Of a stretch of 29,938 bases of DNA, positions 1-6,675 are shown piece by piece. Under the pieces are notes generated by a model. That model saw only the letters and a list, made by a program, of their open reading frames with translations, had not been told where the DNA came from and did not search any database. Both the position numbers and the translations under genes were made by a program. Source of the stretch: an uncultured Oscillospiraceae bacterium (GTDB lineage: Bacteria > Bacillota > Clostridia > Oscillospirales > Ruminococcaceae); the NCBI GenBank assembly GCA_902490585.1, contig CABUEI010000024.1, forward strand, positions 1 to 29,938, given 5' to 3'. Every line of letters begins with the position of its first letter. Position 1 is the first letter of the stretch.

Positions 1-328
1 TATAGAATCAAAACTGCTGTTCACGGGATTTTTCGGCTACTACCCCGTTATCCGTGATCTGCTTACAAAAGTAAAGCCGACGGTTCTGTCAATCTTACTG
101 AGATTTCTCTGTTTCAACATTCCCGTTATTGCAATATACGCACTGCTCTTAAACGTACTCGGTATGGGACAGCTTATTGAGGACTTTGCCGGATTCGGAC
201 AGTTTGCGGTGCTTGCTTTCTGGCTTATCGGAAACTTTACGTTTGTCTGCTATGACGTATGTCTGAGCCAGTTATCCTATGTTTATGAAAAATGGCTGAG
301 GAAGAAAGTCCACAGACTTATACGGTAA
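1..328 (+). CDS. Membrane protein, C-terminal part (truncated by window edge)
   Basis: An open frame runs from base 2 to a TAA at 326-328 (108 residues) with no start inside the window, so this is the 3' end of a longer gene. It holds two hydrophobic stretches, one around LSILLRFLCFNIPVIAIYAL and one around FAVLAFWLIGNFTFVCYDV. It ends in a basic tail (KWLRKKVHRLIR), which suggests a cytoplasmic C-terminus. The preceding FFGYYPVIRD segment looks like conserved membrane proteins of unknown function from Clostridia, but I cannot name a family. Function is unknown. No clear terminator follows; the first hairpin of the downstream intergenic element begins 9 bp after the stop. Confidence 0.75.
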   Translation, partial: IESKLLFTGFFGYYPVIRDLLTKVKPTVLSILLRFLCFNIPVIAIYALLLNVLGMGQLIEDFAGFGQFAVLAFWLIGNFTFVCYDVCLSQLSYVYEKWLRKKVHRLIR

Positions 329-336
329 ATACACTG

Positions 337-563
337 TTATCCCACTTAAAACGTGGGATAAATCAGCTTTTATAGAAAAAGTTTATTTTTTCAAAAAAGT
401 GCTTATTCACTATCCCTAACCCCAAACCCCTTCCCCGTGGGAAGGGGCTGAGTGTGGGGCTGCCGCCCTCACCCCGCTTGGGGCTACGCCCCAAACCCCA
501 ATTTTAAAAAGTTATATAATTTTTTCTACAGATTGGCTTATCCCACTTAAAACGTGGGATAAA
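337..563. repeat. Intergenic element framed by two identical hairpins
   Basis: The same 26-bp sequence occurs at 337-362 and 538-563. Each copy is a hairpin: TTATCCCAC, a 7-nt loop, GTGGGATAA. Between them lies a GC-rich core with two clear hairpins. One is CCCCTTCCC (427-435) pairing with GGGAAGGGG (439-447). The other is TTGGGGC (478-484) pairing with GCCCCAA (488-494). A weaker hairpin lies between them at about 452-472. The core is flanked by AT-rich DNA and is quite unlike the neighbouring genes. No ORF is supported here. It may be a non-autonomous repeat element or a structured RNA. The second copy ends about 10 bp before the RBS of the ATP-grasp gene. Confidence 0.6.
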
Positions 564-586
564 TTTAGTTCGGAAAGGATAAAAAC

Positions 587-1564
587 ATGAAAGTAGCTCT
601 TATATACCAGGCTCACGAACCGCCTGTAATCAGCGGTATCAGAAAGCCGATGAAACCCGGCGGATACAGCGACGGTTGTGCCGATATCGCATACTGCCTC
701 AAAAACGGCGGTGTTGATGTGATAACGCCTGTCGAAAATCCCGATGTATACAAAGACACCGACTGGTGTTTTCCCGATACGCATGAGGGAATACAGTCTG
801 CTATTGACAAAGGTGCAGACACGCTCTGGCTGAACACGGTACTCTACAAGGGTCACCCGATAGATGATTTCAGCGGAATATACGTTGTCGGACACCGAAC
901 CGAAGATGTTGAAATGTACGACGATAAGTTCAGTACAAACACTCTGCTTTTACAGAATGAACTGCCTGCGGTGACGGATTATCTCGTTACTGCCGATACA
1001 GTCTACAACGGTGAATACCCTTGCGTATTGAAGCCGATCCGTGGCAGAGGAAGCCAGGGTGTTATAAAGTGCGATACTCCCGAAGAATTTATCAATGCCC
1101 GTGACGAAGCGTTTGCATCGGGCAGATACGGCGACACTATGATGGTTGAGGAATATCTATGCGGTACGGAAGTTACGCTCACGGTTTTCCCTGGCGGCAC
1201 TTCTCTGCCGTTTATAGAGCGTTTTGACCAGAAAGACGGTATTGCTCCGTATAACGGTGATGTTCCTGTTGTAAAGAACAGCCGTGTAATTGATGATAAT
1301 CCTCAGCTTACCGCTCTGAGAAAGAGCTGTGAGCTTGCGGTGTGGTTACTCGGACTTAAAGCAATGGTGCGTATCGACTGCCGTGCGGATAAAAACGGTA
1401 ATTACAAAATGTTTGACTTCAACCCCAAACCCAATCTTACAGGTGCGTCACGTCCGCACCGTCCCGATCTCAATTGTCTGTCGCTTATGGCGGCTGAGGC
1501 GGCGGGAATGGACTACTTCGGACTGCTCTCAAAAATGCTCGGAACAAGATATATGCTGAATTAA
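587..1564 (+). CDS. ATP-grasp ligase, D-Ala-D-Ala ligase-like, orphan
   Basis: This 325-residue protein has an ATP-grasp fold. Visible motifs are YPCVLKPIRGRGSQG (residues 144-158; K149 and the glycine-rich loop would bind ATP), MVEEYLCGTEVT (186-197), VRIDCRA (261-267) and MFDFNPKPNLTG (275-286), a D-x-N metal-binding motif. The order and size match the D-alanine-D-alanine ligase-like group, which activates a carboxylate as acyl-phosphate and joins it to an amine. The N-terminal part (1-110) differs from classical Ddl and carries no obvious substrate signature, so substrate and pathway are unknown. The start follows GGAAAGGA at 572-579. The gene stands alone: the hairpin element is upstream and the GH95 promoter downstream. 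Confidence 0.75.
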   Translation: MKVALIYQAHEPPVISGIRKPMKPGGYSDGCADIAYCLKNGGVDVITPVENPDVYKDTDWCFPDTHEGIQSAIDKGADTLWLNTVLYKGHPIDDFSGIYVVGHRTEDVEMYDDKFSTNTLLLQNELPAVTDYLVTADTVYNGEYPCVLKPIRGRGSQGVIKCDTPEEFINARDEAFASGRYGDTMMVEEYLCGTEVTLTVFPGGTSLPFIERFDQKDGIAPYNGDVPVVKNSRVIDDNPQLTALRKSCELAVWLLGLKAMVRIDCRADKNGNYKMFDFNPKPNLTGASRPHRPDLNCLSLMAAEAAGMDYFGLLSKMLGTRYMLN

Positions 1565-1588
1565 GTCACATTTACATACAATATGTTG

Positions 1589-1617
1589 TTGACAATCCCG
1601 TACTGTTCGGGTATAAT
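1589..1617 (+). promoter_or_regulatory. Consensus sigma-A promoter for GH95 gene
   Basis: TTGACA at 1589-1594, a 17-bp spacer and TATAAT at 1612-1617 form a full consensus sigma-70/sigma-A promoter. Transcription would begin near 1624. Confidence 0.85.
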
Positions 1618-1626
1618 AGTGATATT

Positions 1627-1676
1627 AAACCGCATGGCTTTCGGCTTATGCGGTTTTAAGCGTTAAAGCGCTTATA
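1627..1676 (+). promoter_or_regulatory. 5' UTR hairpin and LacI-type operator-like site before GH95
   Basis: Just after the predicted transcription start, AAACCGCAT (1627-1635) pairs with ATGCGGTTT (1648-1656) and is followed by one more T, so it could act as an attenuator or 5' stabiliser. Next comes TTAAAGCGCTTATA (1663-1676), whose core AAGCGCTT is a perfect palindrome. This resembles CcpA/LacI-family operators and lies between promoter and RBS, where a bound repressor would block transcription. Both roles are inferred from pattern only. Confidence 0.4.
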
Positions 1677-1692
1677 GAAAGGTATGAAACTT

Positions 1693-4023
1693 ATGCAAAA
1701 CAAAATACTGTTTACAGCTCCCGGAGAATTTGACAAATGGGAGCAGCAATGCCAGCCTATCGGAAACGGATACATGGGCGCAAGCTTTTTCGGCGGCATT
1801 TCAAAGGAAAAAATAGTGCTGAATGAAAAGACGCTGTGGGCAGGCGGTCCTTCCGAAAGTCGTCCCGACTACAACAGCGGTATTATAGACGGCAGTTATG
1901 AGTATGTAAAGCAGGTTCAGAAGTTACTGTATGACGGTAAGTATGATGAGGCTGTAGCTCTTCTTCCGCACCTCACGGGAGCAACTGACGGCTTCGGTGC
2001 TTATCAGCTGTTATGCGACCTCATGCTCACTTTCTCAAATATAGACGAAACACTTGCTACCGATTATACAAGAACACTCGACCTTGATAATTCGATATTC
2101 ACGACACAGTTTACCTATCAGGGAGCTGTACATAAGAGAGAAGCGTTTGCAAACTATCCCTCGAACGTTATCTGTCTGAAATTAAGCTCGGACAAGCCCA
2201 GAAGAATATGTGTAAGACTGTCGCTTGACAATCTTCAGTGCGGAACGGTAACTGCCGACGGCGATACTCTTACTTATGAGGGTGCATTATGGGACAACGG
2301 TCTGCGTTATTGCACCGTATTCAAGGTAGTCAACAAGGGCGGCGAGCTCATTGACGCCAAGGACTGCATAATGGTCGAACACGCAGACGAGGTATATATT
2401 TATCTTACGGCGTCAACCGACTATTCGGACAAGTACCCGACATTCAGAACGGGAATAAACCCGAGGATTGCGGTAAAACAGCGTATTGAAAATGCCGTAA
2501 ACAAGGGATTTGACGCACTTTACGAAGAACATCTTGCAGACTACAAGGCACTGTTTGACAGAGTAACGCTCAGAATAAACGAAGATACAAATGATGTTAT
2601 ACCCTGCGACAAGCTGATAAGCGACTATAAGGAGAGCGGCACAAGAAGCATAGCAAACCGCCTCGAAACGCTTTACTTCCAGTTCGGCAGATATATGCTG
2701 ATAAGCTCGTCAAGAACCGGTTCGCTCCCTGCAAACCTCCAGGGCGTCTGGAATGAGAGCAACTGCCCTCCGTGGTGCTGTGACTATCATATAAACGTTA
2801 ACTTACAGATGAACTACTGGGGTGCGTATAACACTAACCTCAGCGAAACGGTTCCTCCTCTGGTTGATTTTCTTGACAGTATGCGTCCGTCCGGCAGAAA
2901 GTCAGCAGAGGCATATTACGGTATAAAGTCAGATGAAGAACACCCCGAAAACGGTTGGTGTGCTCATACACAGAGTACGCCTTTCGGCTGGACAGCTCCC
3001 GGCTGGGACTTCTACTGGGGCTGGTCAACTGCGGCTGTCGCATGGCTTATGCAGAACATTTATGAATACTATGAGTTCACGGGCGACAAGAAGTATTTTG
3101 AAGAACGTATCTATCCGATAATGCGTGAGAGCGTAAGATTCTATACGCAGTGGCTGATATATGATGGCAAGCAGAAACGTCTTGTTTCTTCGCCTACATA
3201 CTCGCCCGAGCACGGACCTGTTACGATAGGCAATACTTATGAGCAGAGCCTTATCGAACAGCTGTACAGCGACTTTATCACCGCAAGCGAGGCACTCGGA
3301 GAAGATGAAGAACTTCGCAATATCGTAAAAAATCAGATAGTTCAGTTAAAGCCGTACAGCGTAAGCAAAAAGACGGGACTTTTAAAGGAATGGTTTGAAG
3401 AGGACGATGATAACTTCGACCACAGCAAGACACAGAAGAACCACCGTCATATCTCGCACCTGCTCGGTCTTTATCCCGGTAAGGCAATCAATTCAAATAC
3501 GCCCGAGCTTATGAAAGCGGCAATAAACACACTCAACGACCGTGGTGATGAATCAACCGGCTGGGCAAGAGCGTACAAGCTCAATCTGTGGGCAAGAGTA
3601 AAGGACGGCAACCGTGCTTACTCTATTTTACAGGGTCTGCTGAGAGGTTGCACGTTCGACAATCTGTTTGACTTCCACCCTCCGTTCCAGCTTGACGGAA
3701 ACTTCGGCGGAAGTGCCGGCATTGCAGAAATGCTGATACAGAGCCACGAGGGATATATTGAACTCCTCCCTGCTACTCCTGACGCATGGAGAAACGGATG
3801 CTTCAAGGGACTTTGCGCAAGACACGGATTTATAGTTGACGTGAAGTGGGAGAACTTCAACCCCACGGCAGTTACGATAAAGTCAACTATAGGCGGCACC
3901 TGCCGTATCAAGTCGGACTGCGAGGCTATCCTCTGCGACGGTAAGTCGGTTCCTATGCTGTCAAGCGACGGTATTGTTTCATTTGAGACATTACCCGACA
4001 GCACATACACTTTTGTGTTCTGA
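1693..4023 (+). CDS. GH95 family alpha-L-fucosidase
   Basis: Glycoside hydrolase family 95, an inverting alpha-1,2-L-fucosidase acting on fucosylated glycans. The key motifs are in the expected order: HINVNLQMNYW with N368 and N370, SPTYSPEHGP with acid E506, and QLDGNFGGSAGIAEML with D668. These match Asn421, Asn423, Glu566 and Asp766 of the bifidobacterial enzyme AfcA. The N-terminal beta domain (about 1-240) precedes the helical barrel (about 270-690) and a C-terminal beta domain. An in-frame ATG lies at 1684, but AGAAAGG (1676-1682) is 10 nt from the ATG at 1693 and only 1 nt from the first, so 1693 is chosen (776 residues). No signal peptide is seen, so it is probably cytoplasmic. It lies 4.7 kb from the fuc operon and has its own promoter. 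Confidence 0.92.
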   Translation: MQNKILFTAPGEFDKWEQQCQPIGNGYMGASFFGGISKEKIVLNEKTLWAGGPSESRPDYNSGIIDGSYEYVKQVQKLLYDGKYDEAVALLPHLTGATDGFGAYQLLCDLMLTFSNIDETLATDYTRTLDLDNSIFTTQFTYQGAVHKREAFANYPSNVICLKLSSDKPRRICVRLSLDNLQCGTVTADGDTLTYEGALWDNGLRYCTVFKVVNKGGELIDAKDCIMVEHADEVYIYLTASTDYSDKYPTFRTGINPRIAVKQRIENAVNKGFDALYEEHLADYKALFDRVTLRINEDTNDVIPCDKLISDYKESGTRSIANRLETLYFQFGRYMLISSSRTGSLPANLQGVWNESNCPPWCCDYHINVNLQMNYWGAYNTNLSETVPPLVDFLDSMRPSGRKSAEAYYGIKSDEEHPENGWCAHTQSTPFGWTAPGWDFYWGWSTAAVAWLMQNIYEYYEFTGDKKYFEERIYPIMRESVRFYTQWLIYDGKQKRLVSSPTYSPEHGPVTIGNTYEQSLIEQLYSDFITASEALGEDEELRNIVKNQIVQLKPYSVSKKTGLLKEWFEEDDDNFDHSKTQKNHRHISHLLGLYPGKAINSNTPELMKAAINTLNDRGDESTGWARAYKLNLWARVKDGNRAYSILQGLLRGCTFDNLFDFHPPFQLDGNFGGSAGIAEMLIQSHEGYIELLPATPDAWRNGCFKGLCARHGFIVDVKWENFNPTAVTIKSTIGGTCRIKSDCEAILCDGKSVPMLSSDGIVSFETLPDSTYTFVF

Positions 4024-4108
4024 TTGCACAAAAGTGGCGGAAAACTGTCGATATAATTGTACAAGTTGTTGATATGCAAAAATTTTTCATAAATTTATCA
4101 AAAAACAC

Positions 4109-4137
4109 TTGCAATTTGTTCGGGTTTCTGTTAAAAT
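4109..4137 (+). promoter_or_regulatory. Promoter of rpmB
   Basis: TTGCAA (4109-4114), a 17-bp spacer and TAAAAT (4132-4137). This sits about 95 bp before rpmB in an AT-rich gap. No clear terminator for the GH95 gene is visible in the same gap. Confidence 0.7.
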
Positions 4138-4229
4138 ATTAATGTTGTATCGCTATATGTTAAATAGTGAATGGCGGACTCGTTATCCGCCGCAAGATAA
4201 AAGCAAGTATTGAAGGAGGTGCAAACCCC

Positions 4230-4418
4230 ATGGCAAAATGTGATATCTGCGGAAAGGGCGTAACTTTCGGCATTAAGGTTTCTCACTCACACAGACGTAC
4301 AAACAGAGCTTTTAAGCCCAACGTTCAGAAGGTTAAGGCTATAGTTAACGGTACTCCTTGCAGAGTACACGCTTGCTCTCGTTGCCTTCGTTCAGGTAAG
4401 GTTGAGCGTGCTAACTGA
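4230..4418 (+). CDS. rpmB: 50S ribosomal protein L28
   Basis: A 62-residue protein beginning MAKCDICGKGVTFGIKVSHS, typical of bacterial L28 (bL28), a component of the large ribosomal subunit. It has paired Cys motifs CDIC (residues 4-7) and CSRC (near 53-56), so it is the zinc-binding, Cys-containing form. The start is fixed by a perfect AAGGAGGT at 4213-4220, 9 nt before the ATG; an upstream in-frame ATG at 4167 has no such site. It is a single-gene unit with its own promoter and a strong terminator. Confidence 0.97.
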   Translation: MAKCDICGKGVTFGIKVSHSHRRTNRAFKPNVQKVKAIVNGTPCRVHACSRCLRSGKVERAN

Positions 4419-4444
4419 TTTAAGTTAAAGCTACGATAAAGATT

Positions 4445-4471
4445 GCTCCCGATAATACGGGAGCTTTTTTT
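4445..4471 (+). terminator. Rho-independent terminator of rpmB
   Basis: GCTCCCG (4445-4451), a 6-nt loop, CGGGAGC (4458-4464), then seven T (4465-4471). Confidence 0.93.
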
Positions 4472-4513
4472 ATTTGTTTTACTTAAATTTTCCTGTCCGT
4501 TAGCTTCAGGCTA

Positions 4514-4542
4514 TTGACATAAAAGCCGATTTATAGTAAAAT
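4514..4542 (+). promoter_or_regulatory. Promoter of zinc-ribbon membrane protein gene
   Basis: TTGACA (4514-4519), a 17-bp spacer and TAAAAT (4537-4542), about 57 bp before the start codon. Confidence 0.8.
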
Positions 4543-4598
4543 TAATGGGTAAGGCTTTGCTTTGCAACTAAGATAAAGCATTTTTTGGAGGAAATATA

Positions 4599-5981
4599 AT
4601 GGTAACTGACGTACTGTTACGTTTAAAGCCCGAACTGGCGTTAAGTCTTGACGCAGACGACCATGCCTGCGGAACTTATGTCGGCTATGGCTTTACACTC
4701 AAGGCTCTGAATGATAAAAGCTGTATTATTTTCAACTCGTGGGTAAGAAAGAGCGCTCTTACAACAAAGGTTGCGGACGACTTTTTCAAGGAATATATGT
4801 CAAAGCCTGAGAACAGTTTTGTAAAGGCATACAAGGCGGGCGAGCCGAATATATCTGCTGTACTTTTCGCAGGAAACGATGACGCTCAGGCAGTGCTTGA
4901 CATAAAGCGTTTCATTACCGATATGGTAAAGTATTATTCCGCAAACTACTACAGCAATGCCTGTGCCAGATGCAATTCATCAATCGGTCTTAGCTTTGCA
5001 AAGGCGGCCGACGGCAATTTAAAACAGCTTTGTAAAATGTGCGTTCAAAGCGAAGAAGATGCCGCAGAAAAAGCGGCTGTAACGCAGAGTGCAAAGCCTA
5101 TTGATTCTCAGCCTGTACCGCAGCCTATGCAGCAGCCTGATATAAATCAGACACAGCAAACAGCAAATAGTGCCGTTGGAATTTACGGAATACCCGTTCC
5201 TGTGACTCAGCCGATAGCCGATGATCAGGTTGTCGTTACGCCGACAACGGTTCTTCCCCCTGCGACGAGCAACAATTCAATGGACTCTGTCGACCCTGCA
5301 ACAGCACCCGAAAGCACTGGATATTCAACCGCTCAGTCGCTGGCTGAACTCAAGCCTCCGTCAAACAGCAATCTTCCTCCGATAAACGGCGGTTTCTCAC
5401 AGCCGTCACCTATGCCGATGAACAACGGCGGTTTTGTTCAGCAGCCGATGAATTCGTTCGGTAACGACAACCGTTTTGTTGCAGGCAGACCTACAGCTAT
5501 ACAGCAGCCTGCAAATCCTGTAATGGGCATACTCGGTGCGATACTCTTCTCGCTTATCGGATGTGCTGTATGGATCCTTATCGGAAAGCTCGGATATGTA
5601 TCTTATCTCGGCGGTATCGCAATGGCGTTCTCGACAATATTCGGTTATCATCTGTTCGGCAAAAAATATGATGTTCTCGGATTTATCGTAAGTATCGTAA
5701 TAGTGTTGCTTATGGTTCTTTTCAGCAACATGGTTATAGCCGCATGGAACATTGTAAGCGAACCCGGAATTGATGAAGCACTTTCACTGCTTGGATATGA
5801 AGGATTCTTTGGCGTTTTCTTCGGACTGTTTGACCTGATGAAAGACATAGACCTTATTTCCGGTCTTGAGGGTACCGACTCGATGACAGGCGCTTTTATA
5901 AGCGACCTTGTAATCGGTTATGTAATATCAATCATAGCTACAATTTCAATCGGCGTATCAATGCTCAAAAAAGACAGATAA
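4599..5981 (+). CDS. Zinc-ribbon and Pro/Gln-rich linker membrane protein of unknown function
   Basis: 460 residues in three parts. The N-terminal globular part (1-115) resembles nothing I can name. It ends in a probable zinc ribbon with CARC (C122, C125) and CKMC (C145, C148). A long low-complexity linker rich in Pro, Gln, Asn and Ser (about 150-305) follows. The C-terminal part has about four membrane helices (308-328, 332-352, 359-385, 434-456) with a further hydrophobic patch near 398-412; its GKLGYVSYLGGIAMAF-type motif recurs in uncharacterised Clostridia membrane proteins. Without a signal peptide, the N-terminal domain, zinc site and linker are probably cytoplasmic. The start follows GGAGG (4587-4591). 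It is a single-gene unit between its own promoter and a terminator. No function is assigned. Confidence 0.8.
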   Translation: MVTDVLLRLKPELALSLDADDHACGTYVGYGFTLKALNDKSCIIFNSWVRKSALTTKVADDFFKEYMSKPENSFVKAYKAGEPNISAVLFAGNDDAQAVLDIKRFITDMVKYYSANYYSNACARCNSSIGLSFAKAADGNLKQLCKMCVQSEEDAAEKAAVTQSAKPIDSQPVPQPMQQPDINQTQQTANSAVGIYGIPVPVTQPIADDQVVVTPTTVLPPATSNNSMDSVDPATAPESTGYSTAQSLAELKPPSNSNLPPINGGFSQPSPMPMNNGGFVQQPMNSFGNDNRFVAGRPTAIQQPANPVMGILGAILFSLIGCAVWILIGKLGYVSYLGGIAMAFSTIFGYHLFGKKYDVLGFIVSIVIVLLMVLFSNMVIAAWNIVSEPGIDEALSLLGYEGFFGVFFGLFDLMKDIDLISGLEGTDSMTGAFISDLVIGYVISIIATISIGVSMLKKDR

Positions 5982-6002
5982 AATTACATACTAAAAACTC
6001 AA

Positions 6003-6032
6003 CCCCCGTTCGTCAAAAACGATGAACGGGGG
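6003..6032. terminator. Bidirectional terminator between convergent genes
   Basis: CCCCCGTTCGTC (6003-6014) pairs with GATGAACGGGGG (6021-6032), with one G-T pair. ATTTGTTAT follows on the plus strand. On the minus strand the stem is followed by GAGTTTTTAG, so it can serve the gatD-like gene as well. Confidence 0.8.
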
Positions 6033-6048
6033 ATTTGTTATATCCTTA

Positions 6049-6675
6049 TTACTCTTTTATAAGCATTTCTGCAAAGTATTCACACAGCTGAGGGTTTCTT
6101 ATAAGCACAGGACCTATAAGGTGTGTACCGTAGAAATTGCCGTAATGTACACCCTCTTTGCTGTCGTCCTTGCCGTTGCCGCTACCCTGCTTTACATCAA
6201 ACAGCGGTGATGTAAAGCCTGCGGTCAGGCTTGCCTTGTTTACAAATCCTATTATATCTCCGCCGCACAGCGAAGTAACGCAAAGGCTGTCGGTGACAAT
6301 TCTTTCTTTGCCCTCGGCAGTTTCATACGGGAAGAACATCAGTCCGTCATGCTTTACGCTGTCACAGTCGGTAACGCTCTGTCCGAACATTTCAAAGGAA
6401 TTGCCTGTTGCAAGAATAACCGTGCCGTTATCAAGGGCAGATTTAATATTATCCTTGTAATTTTGCAGATAATTGAGAGCTACTTTCTGGTTTCTCTCGG
6501 TAGCCGAACCTATAAACACAAAATCCGCACCCGAAATATCAATCGTATCGTCTATCGACTGATATTCAACCTCTACAGTCTGTCCCTTATTTTCAAGCGC
6601 TCTTTTCAGAGCGCATACATTTCCATAATCTCCGTAAAGATTGCATAAATCCGCAAATAAATGAATTATTCTCAT
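6049..6675 (-). CDS. GatD-like class I glutamine amidotransferase subunit lacking catalytic Cys and His
   Basis: Its position and N-terminus (HLFADLCNLYGDYGNV, residues 5-20) mark it as a GatD homologue. GatD is the glutaminase half of the MurT/GatD lipid II isoglutaminyl synthase that amidates D-Glu in peptidoglycan. It is 208 residues, shorter than typical GatD. The nucleophile motif, normally LAICGGYQ, reads LATGNSFE (88-95), with Gly91 where Cys is expected. The terminal motif, normally GTYLHGP, reads GTHLIGP (183-189), with Ile187 in place of His, although H185 is nearby. The early GGGxDxxQ motif is also changed, to GSATERNQ (56-63). Glutamine hydrolysis by the classical mechanism is therefore unlikely. 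The start overlaps the murT-like stop by 4 bp (ATGA). Confidence 0.82.
   Translation of the reverse strand: MRIIHLFADLCNLYGDYGNVCALKRALENKGQTVEVEYQSIDDTIDISGADFVFIGSATERNQKVALNYLQNYKDNIKSALDNGTVILATGNSFEMFGQSVTDCDSVKHDGLMFFPYETAEGKERIVTDSLCVTSLCGGDIIGFVNKASLTAGFTSPLFDVKQGSGNGKDDSKEGVHYGNFYGTHLIGPVLIRNPQLCEYFAEMLIKE

Noticed and set aside
511..520. TATAAT-like box before the ATP-grasp gene
   Set aside because: TATAAT occurs at 515-520, but no acceptable -35 box lies 16-18 bp upstream, so it was not called as a promoter.
3618..4079. 153-codon antisense frame opposite the end of the GH95 gene
   Set aside because: It lies wholly opposite a well-supported enzyme and has no RBS or recognisable domain; similar antisense frames over fucI, fucO and tsf were dropped for the same reason.
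4167..4229. Longer N-terminus for L28
   Set aside because: The perfect AAGGAGGT before 4230 and the family start MAKCDICGKG make the upstream ATG a chance in-frame codon.
6049..6675. Cobyric acid synthase or CobB-like amidotransferase
   Set aside because: The 4-bp overlap with a MurT-like gene and the GatD-type N-terminus fit GatD better, and no cobalamin genes are nearby.
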